A DNA stretch of 64,000 bases, from positions 1 to 64,000 of the forward strand of contig CAINLJ010000223.1 of the NCBI GenBank assembly GCA_903850335.1, in the 5' to 3' direction. Source of the stretch: an uncultured Bacteroidia bacterium (GTDB lineage: Bacteria; Bacteroidota; Bacteroidia; Bacteroidales; Prolixibacteraceae). Under the pieces are notes generated by a model that saw only the letters and a program-made list of their open reading frames with translations, did no database searches and was not told where the DNA came from. The position numbers and the translations under genes are program-made. Positions 54,461 through 63,465 of the stretch are shown in pieces (position 1 is the first letter of the stretch; each line of letters begins with the position of its first letter).

Positions 54461-56299
54461 ATGATTGGTACAAAAATCATTGAACTGGAAGAAGTAGCAA
54501 TCCGGTTTTCGGGTGACTCCGGAGATGGAATGCAGCTGACCGGAGCACTTTTTTCAGATACTTCGGCCTTATTTGGTAATGACATCTCCACCTTCCCCGA
54601 TTATCCTTCCGAAATAAGGGCACCGCAAGGGACAATAGGAGGGATTTCTGGATTTCAGGTACAATTTGGTAAGGGAAGAGTTACTACTCCGGGCGATTTA
54701 GCTCATGTTCTGGTAGCTATGAACCCTGCAGCAGTAAAGGCAAACGCAAGCTTTATGCGTCCGGGTGGTACAATATTTTATGATGTTGACAGTTTCAATC
54801 AAAAAAACTTTGATAAAGCAAAGTTAAAGACTCAGGATCCTTTCGAAGAGTGCAACCTTCAGGATTATTTTAAGGTGGCTGTCCCCATCACTACAATGAC
54901 CCGTGAAGCATTAAAAGATCTCGATATCGACAACAAGAGTATACTTCGGAGTAAAAACATGTTTGCTCTGGGACTTGTTTGCTGGGTATTTAGCAGACCT
55001 CTTGATTATATAGAAAACTTTATCAAGCGTAAATTTGCTAAGAGTCCAGTTGTAGTTGAGACAAACCTGAGAGTATTGCATGCTGGCTGGAACTATGGTC
55101 TTACTCTGGAGCACCTGACTCCCAGGTATATCGTCCATCCGGCTGAAATTGAAAAGGGCACCTACAGAAATATCAATGGTAACCTGGCTACTGCCTGGGG
55201 ATTACTTGCCGCTTCACAGAAGGCAGGACTTGATTTATTTATAGGTTCATATCCTATTACTCCCGCTACAGAAATCCTTCAGGCACTCGCCGACAGAAAG
55301 GATCTTGGGGTCAAAAGTTTTCAGGCTGAAGATGAAATTGCAGGAATATGTACTGCTATAGGTGCTTCATTTGCTGGGAAAATGGCTGTAACAACAACAT
55401 CCGGCCCCGGATTTGCACTTAAATCTGAGGCGCTTGGCCTGAGCGTGATGGCTGAATTGCCGCTCGTAGTCGTTAATGTACAGCGTGGCGGACCGTCAAC
55501 GGGATTACCAACAAAGACAGAACAATCTGACCTTCTTCAAACCTTATATGGACGTAATGGCGAGAGTCCACTTGTTGTGATTGCTGCATCCACACCTTCG
55601 GATTGCTTCCATTATGCGTATGTTTCAGCAAAAATTGCCCTGGAAAGAATGGTTCCTGTCGTATTGCTAACAGATGGATTTCTTGGAAATGGCTCTGAAC
55701 CATGGAAAATACCTGCATTTAGTGAGTTGCCATCTATAACTCCAAGAATGGCAACTGATCCCGGAACCTTTAAACCTTATGCCCGCGATGAAAAAACACT
55801 GGCACGCGAATGGGCTATCCCTGGAATGGATGGATTCCAGCACCGTATTGGCGGACTCGAAAAAGACGAAGCAGGGAATGTAAGTCATGACCCTATGAAC
55901 CATCAGAGAATGGTTGACATTCGAAATGAAAAGGTTAACCGCGTTGTCGAAATGATACCTGACATTGAAGTCGCAGGTGATCAGGAAGGTGATTTATTAG
56001 TCGTTGGATGGGGTGGCACCTTTGGATATGTTGATGGTGCAGTACGAGAGCTTCAAAATAAAGGAGTGACAGTGGGACTGGCTCATTTTAACTATATTAA
56101 ACCCCTTCCGGCAAATACGGCAGATGTTTTTGCCCGCTTTAAGAAAATTGTAGTATGTGAATTAAACCTTGGTCAGTTTGCCTCATATTTGAGAGATAAA
56201 GTGCCAGGATTTGTTTATAATCAATATAATAAAGTGCAGGGTTTACCTTTTACAGTGCAGGAATTAGTTGAAAATTTTGAAAAACTTCTGGAGGAATAG
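54461..56299 (+). CDS. korA: 2-oxoacid:ferredoxin oxidoreductase, fused gamma-alpha subunit
   Basis: 612 residues. The first 190 form the gamma domain (IRFSGDSGDGMQLTGALF, PQGTIGGISGFQVQFG). The rest is the alpha subunit with GSYPITPATEILQAL and GASFAGKMAVTTTSGPGF. It joins KorB to oxidise a 2-oxoacid, probably 2-oxoglutarate, to its CoA thioester while reducing ferredoxin, or to run in reverse. The label Kor rather than Por is by overall similarity and is not certain. It is separated from korB by two bases. Confidence 0.92.
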   Translation: MIGTKIIELEEVAIRFSGDSGDGMQLTGALFSDTSALFGNDISTFPDYPSEIRAPQGTIGGISGFQVQFGKGRVTTPGDLAHVLVAMNPAAVKANASFMRPGGTIFYDVDSFNQKNFDKAKLKTQDPFEECNLQDYFKVAVPITTMTREALKDLDIDNKSILRSKNMFALGLVCWVFSRPLDYIENFIKRKFAKSPVVVETNLRVLHAGWNYGLTLEHLTPRYIVHPAEIEKGTYRNINGNLATAWGLLAASQKAGLDLFIGSYPITPATEILQALADRKDLGVKSFQAEDEIAGICTAIGASFAGKMAVTTTSGPGFALKSEALGLSVMAELPLVVVNVQRGGPSTGLPTKTEQSDLLQTLYGRNGESPLVVIAASTPSDCFHYAYVSAKIALERMVPVVLLTDGFLGNGSEPWKIPAFSELPSITPRMATDPGTFKPYARDEKTLAREWAIPGMDGFQHRIGGLEKDEAGNVSHDPMNHQRMVDIRNEKVNRVVEMIPDIEVAGDQEGDLLVVGWGGTFGYVDGAVRELQNKGVTVGLAHFNYIKPLPANTADVFARFKKIVVCELNLGQFASYLRDKVPGFVYNQYNKVQGLPFTVQELVENFEKLLEE

Positions 56300-56301
56300 T
56301 A

Positions 56302-57318
56302 ATGGCCGAAATATTAGAATATACGTTAAAAGATTTTAAAAGCGAGAATGAAGTTCGGTGGTGCCCTGGTTGTGGCGATCATGCTGTTTTAAACTCAATC
56401 CAAAAAGCAATGGCCAACCTGGGTGTCCGGCAAGAGGATTTTGCTGTCATCTCCGGTATAGGTTGCTCATCAAGGTTTCCTTATTACATGAGTACCTATG
56501 GGTTTCATACAATACACGGACGTGCCGCTGCAATCGCATCCGGTGTTAAGTGTGCGAATCCGAAGCTAAATGTGTGGGAAATTACAGGCGATGGTGATGC
56601 ACTTGCAATAGGTGGAAATCACTTCATTCATTGTATTCGCAGAAATATTGATCTCAATATTATCCTTTTCAACAATAAAATTTACGGACTTACCAAAGGT
56701 CAGTATTCTCCGACATCCGAACGGGGGGCAATTACTAAGACTTCCCCGCAGGGGACTATAGAAAGTCCGTTTATTCCCGGACAGCTTATCCTGGGTGCAG
56801 GCGGGACTTTCTTTGCCCGTGCTGTTGATAATAATATTAAACACTCACAGGAGGTCTTTGAAGAAGCAGCTAAACACAAAGGAACTTCGGTTGTGGAGGT
56901 GTTACAAAATTGTGTGATCTTTAATGATGGCATACATTCTGAAATCTCTGACCCAAAGATGCGCGAGGAGCGACAGATTTTCCTTAAACATGGTGAACCA
57001 ATGATCTTTGGTAATAACAAGGATAAAGGTTTGATTTTCGATAAGGCAATATTAAAGGTTGCTACAATAGGTGAAAATGGAATTACACGGGATGATATTC
57101 TAATTCACGATGTTAAAGAACCTAATGGGTACGTCCATCAGCAACTGATAGGAATGAAATTGCCTGATTTTCCTGTTGCCATGGGAGTAATAAGAGCCGT
57201 TGAGGCTCCTGTCTATGATCAGATGATGGAGGAACAAATTGCAACAGTGAGGAGTAAGGCGAAGATAAAATCGATCGATGACCTGCTCACAAGTGGTAAT
57301 ACCTGGGTTGTAGATTAA
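56302..57318 (+). CDS. korB: 2-oxoacid:ferredoxin oxidoreductase beta subunit
   Basis: 338 residues. The thiamine pyrophosphate motif is GDGDALAIGGNHFIHCIRRN followed by LFNNKIYGLTKGQYSPTS. Cysteines that probably bind one [4Fe-4S] cluster are in WCPGCGDH, GIGCSSRF and EVLQNCVIF. There is no separate ferredoxin-domain delta subunit in the cluster, as is usual for two-subunit KorAB. Followed by a strong terminator at 57338. Confidence 0.94.
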   Translation: MAEILEYTLKDFKSENEVRWCPGCGDHAVLNSIQKAMANLGVRQEDFAVISGIGCSSRFPYYMSTYGFHTIHGRAAAIASGVKCANPKLNVWEITGDGDALAIGGNHFIHCIRRNIDLNIILFNNKIYGLTKGQYSPTSERGAITKTSPQGTIESPFIPGQLILGAGGTFFARAVDNNIKHSQEVFEEAAKHKGTSVVEVLQNCVIFNDGIHSEISDPKMREERQIFLKHGEPMIFGNNKDKGLIFDKAILKVATIGENGITRDDILIHDVKEPNGYVHQQLIGMKLPDFPVAMGVIRAVEAPVYDQMMEEQIATVRSKAKIKSIDDLLTSGNTWVVD

Positions 57319-57337
57319 TACTTAAAATATAATCTTT

Positions 57338-57359
57338 AAAGGGGCTTCGGCCCCTTTTC
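57338..57359 (+). terminator. Intrinsic terminator after korB
   Basis: AAAGGGGC-TTCG-GCCCCTTTT: an 8-bp GC-rich stem with a stable TTCG tetraloop and a T-run, 20 bases after the korB stop. Confidence 0.9.
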
Positions 57360-57417
57360 TGCGTTAATAGGATTTTTTAATTAACTTTATCGTGTTAAGA
57401 CCTGATTCTAGAATCGC

Positions 57418-60399
57418 ATGGAAAAATTTGAAAACATTTCTATATCAGAGGTATATAAACGAAGAAAAACCGACCGCGACATATTTCAGGAGCTCATGCC
57501 AAATAAAGTAAAAGAGGTACTTCTCTTTGCTACACTTTATGACTCCTATGCAATCGAACGGGAAGGCCAGTTTTCTGATAAAATTTTTGGTGAATACCTT
57601 CAGCTTAACCTCTATGCAGCCCCAAGATTTACAAGCGTTAACACGGAAGAAGACGTATTCCGGGTATTAAATACCAGACATTTCGATCTTGCAATCATCA
57701 TGGCCGGTGTAGATAAGGAGATGCCATTAAAGATTGTACAGGAAATTAATGACTCTAAACCACGTATTCCAATTTTATTACTGGTTAATAACAACAGCGA
57801 CGTTAAGTATTTCAAAGTTGCCTCGACTAACATTCCCGCTATAGACCGGGTCTTTGTATGGAATGGTAACTCAAATGTTTTTTTGGCCATGATTAAGTAT
57901 ATCGAGGACAAAAAAAATGTTGCCAGAGATACGCGCCAGGGAGGTGTTAGAATTATCCTTCTTGTTGAAGACTCTATCAAATATTATTCCCGTTATCTGC
58001 CCCTGCTCTTTGCAAGTGTTATGACCCAAACACAAGCATTAGTCTCAGATGAATCAAATGATGAACTTCATAAGATATTCAAATACAGAACGCGCCCTAA
58101 AGTCTTGTTGGTTAGTACTTTTGAGGATGCTTTGGAAGTTATTCACGAATATAAGGAGAATCTTTTATGTGTGATTTCTGATGTTAAGTTTTTGCGTGAT
58201 GGAGTCGATGATGAAGATGCAGGAATTGAACTGCTTAAATTCGTTAAGCAGACACTTCGGTACCCGGTTCCACTATTGCTTCAGTCTCATGATATTGCCA
58301 ATGCATCAAGAGCAGTTGAAATCCACGCAGGATTTATAAATAAGAATTCTGATACCCTTTCACACGATATAAGTGAATTTATTAACAGTAATCTTGGCTT
58401 TGGCGATTTTATTTTCAGGGATAAGGATGGAAAACAGATTGCTGTTGCCCGTAATCTCCATGAATTCGAAAGATTGATTTCTGAAGTGCCCGTAGAATCT
58501 CTTGTATATCACGGAAAGTCAAATGATTTTTCTACCTGGTTAGTGGCGCGTGGTGAGATTAATATTGCGGAGAGACTAATTCCATATAAGATTGAGGAGT
58601 TTGCAGATCCTTCCAAACTTCGTGACATTTGTAATAGTGTCTTCGCCGATGTTCATGAAAAAAGAAACCGGGGCAGAATAATCAATTTCGATCCACAGCT
58701 GCTTGGCGGTCACCGGTACATTGTTCGAATGGGTCTTGGTTCGCTGGGTGGAAAGGGCAGAGGTCTTGCTTTTATGTCAAATCTGGTTGAGAACATCGAC
58801 ATGAAAACGCTGTTGCCGGGAATAAATATACGAATGCCTGCAACAGCCATAATTGGTGCCATAGAATTTGATAATTTTATGGAAGAAAATGACCTCTATG
58901 ATATAGCGTACCATCAAACGGATTTTAATCTTTTGAATGAAAGATTTATTAAAGCCAGTCTTAGCAATTCTCTAAAGGAAAAGCTATTACAATTTGTTCG
59001 TCAGGTTAATTGTCCCTTGGCAGTAAGATCATCCGGCCTTTTTGAGGATTCATTACTACAACCATTCTCAGGGGTCTATTCTACTTACTTAATTCCCAAT
59101 AGTCATCCCGACGAAAATGTTCGTTTCGAGCAGCTTAGAACTGCTGTAAAACTTGTTTATGCTTCAGTGTTCAGTGATGAGGCCCGCGACTATTTCAGGG
59201 CTGTTAACTATAAAATTGAAGAAGAGAAGATGGCAATTGTGCTGCAGCCTGTGGTAGGAAGAGATCATAACGGAAAATTCTACGCAGATGTAAGTGGTGT
59301 GGCTCAATCTTATAACTACTATCCATATTCATATATGGAGCCTGAAGATGGATTTAGTGTTATTGCAGTAGGTTTGGGGCAGGCTGTTGTTGGCGGTGAA
59401 AAAGCATTCAGATTTTGCCCTAAATACCCTGCTCTAATAAACGGTTCAATATCTGACCAGCTGCGTGATTCGCAACGTGACTTTTATGCTGTCGACATGA
59501 TGCATAACGAGTTCGACCTCACTATGGAGGGTGAGATGGCAGCTATACGTAAATATAAAATCACAGAGGCTGAAAAAGACGGCATTCTCGAGCATTGTGC
59601 ATCGACATATAGTCAGGAAAATGATGATATTATTCCAGGTATTTCAATCAGAGGTCCACGGGTTATAAATTTTGCAAATATTCTTCAGTATAATTATGTG
59701 CCTCTGGCAGATACACTTACGTTGCTGTTGAAACTCTTTAAACAGGCAATGGGAGCCCCTGTCGAGATGGAATACGCCCTCGATCTGAATAACGGTGAAA
59801 ACGGTTGGCCAACTTTTTATCTGCTACAGTTAAAGCCGTTAATTCGAAGAGAAACAGGAATTACAATTGATCTGGGATCCATCGAAATCAAGGATCTGTT
59901 ATTAAGGTCGACAAAAGGGATGGGAAATGGCAGTATCAAAAACATTACAGATGTGGTATATGTTGATGTAAGCAAATTTGACAGAACTAAAACAATCGAA
60001 ATTGCCAGAGAGATTGCCGAGGTAAATAAGACTTTTAACATACTTAATCATCAGTATGTGCTCATTGGTCCTGGACGGTGGGGAACCAGAGACGAATTTA
60101 CCGGTATCCCGGTTAACTGGCAACAGATCAATAATGCGAGAGTCATAGTGGAAATTGGCTTACCCGAATATCCTTTGGAAGCGTCGTTGGGATCCCATTT
60201 TTTTCATAATGTCACATCGATGAACGTAGGTTATTTTTCGATTCCGGATATTAAAGGCTCAGATTTCCTGAATATTGATATTCTTGATCAGCAGGAACTC
60301 ATCTGGGAAGGAAAATATGTCAAACAAGTCAGATTTTCTAAAGAACTTGAAATATTGATGGATGGACGAAAGCGAACTGCTGTAATTAGGATCCTTTAA
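57418..60399 (+). CDS. Receiver-domain / PPDK-type ATP-grasp fusion protein
   Basis: 993 residues, probably cytoplasmic. Residues 30-160 look like a degenerate receiver: the phospho-site aspartate is replaced in DLAIIMAG. Residues 177-325 are an intact receiver with E184-D185 (LLVEDS), phospho-acceptor D255 (VISDVKF), S290 (LLLQS) and K309 (INKN). After a conserved linker (STWLVARGEINIAERL), residues 430-830 match the ATP-binding domain of PEP synthase and pyruvate phosphate dikinase: K446 in GGKGRGL, AVRSSGLFEDS, AVGLGQAVVGGEKAFRF and YLLQLKPL. The swivelling phosphohistidine domain and the PEP/pyruvate TIM barrel are absent, replaced by about 150 residues I do not recognise. Its reaction is unknown. 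It follows korB but beyond a terminator. Confidence 0.82.
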   Translation: MEKFENISISEVYKRRKTDRDIFQELMPNKVKEVLLFATLYDSYAIEREGQFSDKIFGEYLQLNLYAAPRFTSVNTEEDVFRVLNTRHFDLAIIMAGVDKEMPLKIVQEINDSKPRIPILLLVNNNSDVKYFKVASTNIPAIDRVFVWNGNSNVFLAMIKYIEDKKNVARDTRQGGVRIILLVEDSIKYYSRYLPLLFASVMTQTQALVSDESNDELHKIFKYRTRPKVLLVSTFEDALEVIHEYKENLLCVISDVKFLRDGVDDEDAGIELLKFVKQTLRYPVPLLLQSHDIANASRAVEIHAGFINKNSDTLSHDISEFINSNLGFGDFIFRDKDGKQIAVARNLHEFERLISEVPVESLVYHGKSNDFSTWLVARGEINIAERLIPYKIEEFADPSKLRDICNSVFADVHEKRNRGRIINFDPQLLGGHRYIVRMGLGSLGGKGRGLAFMSNLVENIDMKTLLPGINIRMPATAIIGAIEFDNFMEENDLYDIAYHQTDFNLLNERFIKASLSNSLKEKLLQFVRQVNCPLAVRSSGLFEDSLLQPFSGVYSTYLIPNSHPDENVRFEQLRTAVKLVYASVFSDEARDYFRAVNYKIEEEKMAIVLQPVVGRDHNGKFYADVSGVAQSYNYYPYSYMEPEDGFSVIAVGLGQAVVGGEKAFRFCPKYPALINGSISDQLRDSQRDFYAVDMMHNEFDLTMEGEMAAIRKYKITEAEKDGILEHCASTYSQENDDIIPGISIRGPRVINFANILQYNYVPLADTLTLLLKLFKQAMGAPVEMEYALDLNNGENGWPTFYLLQLKPLIRRETGITIDLGSIEIKDLLLRSTKGMGNGSIKNITDVVYVDVSKFDRTKTIEIAREIAEVNKTFNILNHQYVLIGPGRWGTRDEFTGIPVNWQQINNARVIVEIGLPEYPLEASLGSHFFHNVTSMNVGYFSIPDIKGSDFLNIDILDQQELIWEGKYVKQVRFSKELEILMDGRKRTAVIRIL

Positions 60400-60437
60400 A
60401 ATGAGAATAAATCAATAAACAAATCCATAGACCTGAT

Positions 60438-61433
60438 ATGAAATCATTGAAAATTATTTTAGCGGTCATTCTAGTAATCCTTGCTGCTTATTTTGTTGGT
60501 CCGGAAATGCCGAAACCTATCCTGAATAAAAATTTACCCGTAATAAGTGGATCTGTATCCGATTATGTATCTCACATGGAGTCGCAGGAAAAGGTCCGTG
60601 CAGGGAATGAAGCGAAAATTATTTGGGCAAACGACTCCTCACATGCTGCAACGGAATTTGTGCTTCTTTATTTGCACGGTTTCTCTGCCAGCAGACATGA
60701 AGGATACCCTGTAAATGAGGATTTCCCTATGCGTTACAGATGCAATGCATATCTCGCCAGGTTAGCCTCCCATGGTCTTGAAACTGAAAACCCATTAATG
60801 GACATGACCCCTGACAGACTTTATGAGTCTGCTAAGCAAGCACTTGTAATAGCAGGTCAGCTAGGTAAAAAAGTGATTATTATGGGCACATCTACTGGCG
60901 GAACCCTTGCACTTCAACTTGCCGCTGATTTTCCGGATCTTGTAACCGGTTTGATTCTCTATTCGCCAAATGTGTCTATTAAGCAAAAGGCCTCCTTACT
61001 ACTTTCAAGGCCATGGGGATTACAAATTGCCAGAATTAATTTTGGTGGAAATTTTCGGGTTTTGTCTGATGATCCAACCGGTGAAATTTGCAAATACTGG
61101 TATTGTAAATATCGCGCGGAAGGACCTGTTTATCTCCAGCAACTAATTGATGTAACAATGAATGAGGCGGTATTTTCAAAGGTAAGGTGCCCCTTGTTTT
61201 TAGGTTATTATTTTAAGGACGAGGATCATCAGGATCAGGTTGTTGAGGTTAAATCTGCGCTGAAAATGTTTGAGAAGGTAAGTACTCCGCAATCCATGAA
61301 GCGGTCTCAGCCATTTCCTAATGCGGGTGCACATGTTATCGCGTGTGATCTCACATCCGGGAGTGTTTCCGAGGTTGCGGCTAAGACATACGAATTTGCA
61401 GAGGATGTTTTAAAAATGGTTCCGCACAAATAA
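60438..61433 (+). CDS. Alpha/beta hydrolase, probably membrane-anchored or exported
   Basis: 331 residues with an N-terminal hydrophobic segment (LKIILAVILVILAAYFVG). The hydrolase fold shows the oxyanion motif LYLHGFSASRHEG, the nucleophile elbow GTSTGG, and a late histidine in NAGAHVIACDL. An aspartate in YYFKDEDHQD is a plausible third member. Resembles carboxylesterases or lysophospholipases. The substrate is unknown. It starts 38 bases after the receiver/ATP-grasp gene, so the two are probably co-transcribed. Confidence 0.85.
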   Translation: MKSLKIILAVILVILAAYFVGPEMPKPILNKNLPVISGSVSDYVSHMESQEKVRAGNEAKIIWANDSSHAATEFVLLYLHGFSASRHEGYPVNEDFPMRYRCNAYLARLASHGLETENPLMDMTPDRLYESAKQALVIAGQLGKKVIIMGTSTGGTLALQLAADFPDLVTGLILYSPNVSIKQKASLLLSRPWGLQIARINFGGNFRVLSDDPTGEICKYWYCKYRAEGPVYLQQLIDVTMNEAVFSKVRCPLFLGYYFKDEDHQDQVVEVKSALKMFEKVSTPQSMKRSQPFPNAGAHVIACDLTSGSVSEVAAKTYEFAEDVLKMVPHK

Positions 61434-61573
61434 TTAAACTAATTATTAGGGCTGAAAACTTTATCTGATCCGGAATGAGGTTTACAGAAAAGTAAACAGA
61501 AATCAGGATAATGAAGCAAAAAGTAAACAGTTTTAGGGACGAATTAAAATTAACATAAACAAGTATTTATTTA

Positions 61574-61684
61574 GGTGCAGAGCACTGTTGATATTTATAG
61601 AGAAGAAATCAATAGTTTTTTGTCAGGTGCAGCGCACCGAAATATTACAGCTCTTGATTTTGATATTTCGGTGCGTTGCACCTG
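61574..61684. repeat. Nested inverted-repeat element (GGTGCnnnGCACC copies)
   Basis: A 22-bp inverted repeat, 61624-61645 against 61663-61684 (CAGGTGCAGCGCACCGAAATAT and its complement, one G-T pair), has a 17-base loop. Each arm contains its own palindrome, GGTGC-nnn-GCACC. A third partial copy (GGTGCAGAGCACT) lies at 61574-61586. It stands in the 275-base gap between the hydrolase and the Hpt gene, which are convergent. Confidence 0.75.
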
Positions 61685-61708
61685 CAAACTGTCAAATCAG
61701 ATCTGTTG

Positions 61709-62056
61709 CTACTTCAATTTAAGTAATTCCAGCTTTAGCTCCTCAACCGCAATCTGGCATTGAACTTCAAAACGACTAACATGCTCAGCATAAGTATCTT
61801 CTTTTGTTTTGTTGATGGTAGCGATTTGTAATGATTTTAAATCATGACCCAGATCATCCATTCCCATGATCATCACCGATGATTTCGCTTTATGTGCTTC
61901 TTTACCAAGTTCAATAAAATTATTTTCATTAAGATGGTTGTTCAAATTGGTAATGAATTCAGGCACCTGTTCAATAAAAAGATCTATAATTTCCCGTATT
62001 GTTTGTGGATCACCTCCAGTGATGTTATGAAGGTATGCTAAGTTTGTATAAGCCAT
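61709..62056 (-). CDS. Stand-alone Hpt domain protein
   Basis: A helical phosphotransfer protein of 115 residues. The phospho-acceptor histidine is in EAHKAKSSVMIMGM, matching the HxxKSS pattern of Hpt domains. LAYLHNITGGDPQTIREIIDLF is the usual first helix. No other domain. It would carry phosphate between a histidine kinase or hybrid kinase and a receiver. No kinase or regulator gene is adjacent, but a receiver occurs in the 57418 protein 1.3 kb away. Confidence 0.9.
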   Translation of the reverse strand: MAYTNLAYLHNITGGDPQTIREIIDLFIEQVPEFITNLNNHLNENNFIELGKEAHKAKSSVMIMGMDDLGHDLKSLQIATINKTKEDTYAEHVSRFEVQCQIAVEELKLELLKLK

Positions 62057-62191
62057 AATTAATGGTTGGGTAAATATTTTTCTTGGGACGTAAAATTAAT
62101 ATTTAAAAATTAAATCAAAGTTGAATTTTCTGCTTTTAGTCGCCTTGAAAGTTATAATTTTACATGAAATTAAAATATTAAATCAAATCAC

Positions 62192-63280
62192 ATGGCCCGC
62201 ACTCCTTTCTTTGAAATCCATAAACGTTATAATGCAAAAATTGTTGAATTTGCAGGATTCGAAATGCCTATAGAATATTCCGGAATTACTGACGAACACA
62301 TGACTGTCAGAAATTCTGTTGGGGTTTTCGACGTTTCCCACATGGGTGAAATATGGGTAAAGGGACCAAATGCGTTAGCATTTATCCAGAAGGTCACAAC
62401 AAATGATGCGTCCGCAATTCATCCGGGCCAGGCTCAATACTCATGTTTTCCGAATGGGAAAGGTGGTATTGTCGATGATTTACTTGTCTACCATTTCGGA
62501 CCGGAAAAGTATCTTCTAGTTGTCAATGCATCAAATATTCAAAAAGACTGGAATTGGTTAGTAACTCAAAATGATTTGGATGTCATATTGGAGAACGCAT
62601 CGGACCGGATCAGTCAGCTTGCGGTTCAGGGACCAAAGGCAATTGAGGTGTTACAAAGACTTACGGAAATTGACCTCTCCTCTGTCAGGTATTACACATT
62701 TACAACCGGTTCTATTGCAGGAGTAGATGATGTTATAATCTCTGCGACAGGGTACACTGGTGCAGGTGGGTTTGAGTTATACTTCTACAACGAATTTGCA
62801 GACAAACTGTGGGATGCAATCTTTGATTCAGGGAAAGAAGAGGGAATAAAACCTATCGGGCTTGGAGCACGCGACACTTTAAGACTCGAGATGGGCTATT
62901 GCCTCTATGGTAATGATATCGATGATACGACTTCTCCAATAGAAGCTGGTCTTGCGTGGATTACGAAATTTACTGAAACAAAGGATTTTATCGACAAGCA
63001 ATTGTTTCTATCCCAGAAGAGGGCAGGGGTTACACGTAAATTGAAAGGATTTGAGATGATCGACAGAGGGATTCCCCGTCATGGGTATGAGATTACAGAT
63101 GCTGAAGGCAGTGTAATAGGTATCGTAACTTCGGGAACTCATTCTCCGGTTTTGACGAAAGGGATTGGAATGGGATATGTTCCTACTGAATTTAGCCAGG
63201 TCGGGACCGAAATATTCATCTCTGTTCGTAACAAACGGTTAAAGGCAAAGATTGTAAATATGCCATTTATTGCCAATTGA
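62192..63280 (+). CDS. gcvT: Glycine cleavage system aminomethyltransferase (T protein)
   Basis: Transfers the methylene group from lipoyl-bound aminomethyl to tetrahydrofolate and releases ammonia. The 362 residues contain [15 protein letters not shown], the folate-binding [14 protein letters not shown], and [22 protein letters not shown], all signatures of GcvT. No glycine riboswitch is seen in the 135-base upstream gap. Other glycine cleavage genes are not in the window. serC follows 185 bases later, and serine and glycine metabolism link the two. Confidence 0.96.
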   Translation: MARTPFFEIHKRYNAKIVEFAGFEMPIEYSGITDEHMTVRNSVGVFDVSHMGEIWVKGPNALAFIQKVTTNDASAIHPGQAQYSCFPNGKGGIVDDLLVYHFGPEKYLLVVNASNIQKDWNWLVTQNDLDVILENASDRISQLAVQGPKAIEVLQRLTEIDLSSVRYYTFTTGSIAGVDDVIISATGYTGAGGFELYFYNEFADKLWDAIFDSGKEEGIKPIGLGARDTLRLEMGYCLYGNDIDDTTSPIEAGLAWITKFTETKDFIDKQLFLSQKRAGVTRKLKGFEMIDRGIPRHGYEITDAEGSVIGIVTSGTHSPVLTKGIGMGYVPTEFSQVGTEIFISVRNKRLKAKIVNMPFIAN

Positions 63281-63334
63281 ATTAGTTTTCTATTAAATCT
63301 TTCATCTTCTGATTTAACAGGTTTTTTTGAAAAT

Positions 63335-63367
63335 CTTGTCCTATTTCTGACAAATGTGTTAATTTTG
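63335..63367 (+). promoter_or_regulatory. Candidate promoter of serC
   Basis: CTTG, 21 bases, TAATTTTG (63360-63367): exact -7 box, weak -33 box, 98 bases before the ATG at 63466. Confidence 0.35.
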
Positions 63368-63465
63368 CCTTTGAAAATTTGAATTTCTGACTTATTGTTT
63401 TTATTTTTTTATCAGACCTTAATGTATCAAGTACTCATAGTTTATCATTTTTTAATTTCCTCCAA

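Noticed and set aside
61575-61763. 62-residue plus-strand ORF
   Set aside because: It runs through the nested inverted repeat and into the antisense of the Hpt gene; no start context or family resemblance.
62057-62191. Glycine riboswitch before gcvT
   Set aside because: The 135-base gap is AT-rich, with no GGA-rich conserved core or paired aptamer stems.
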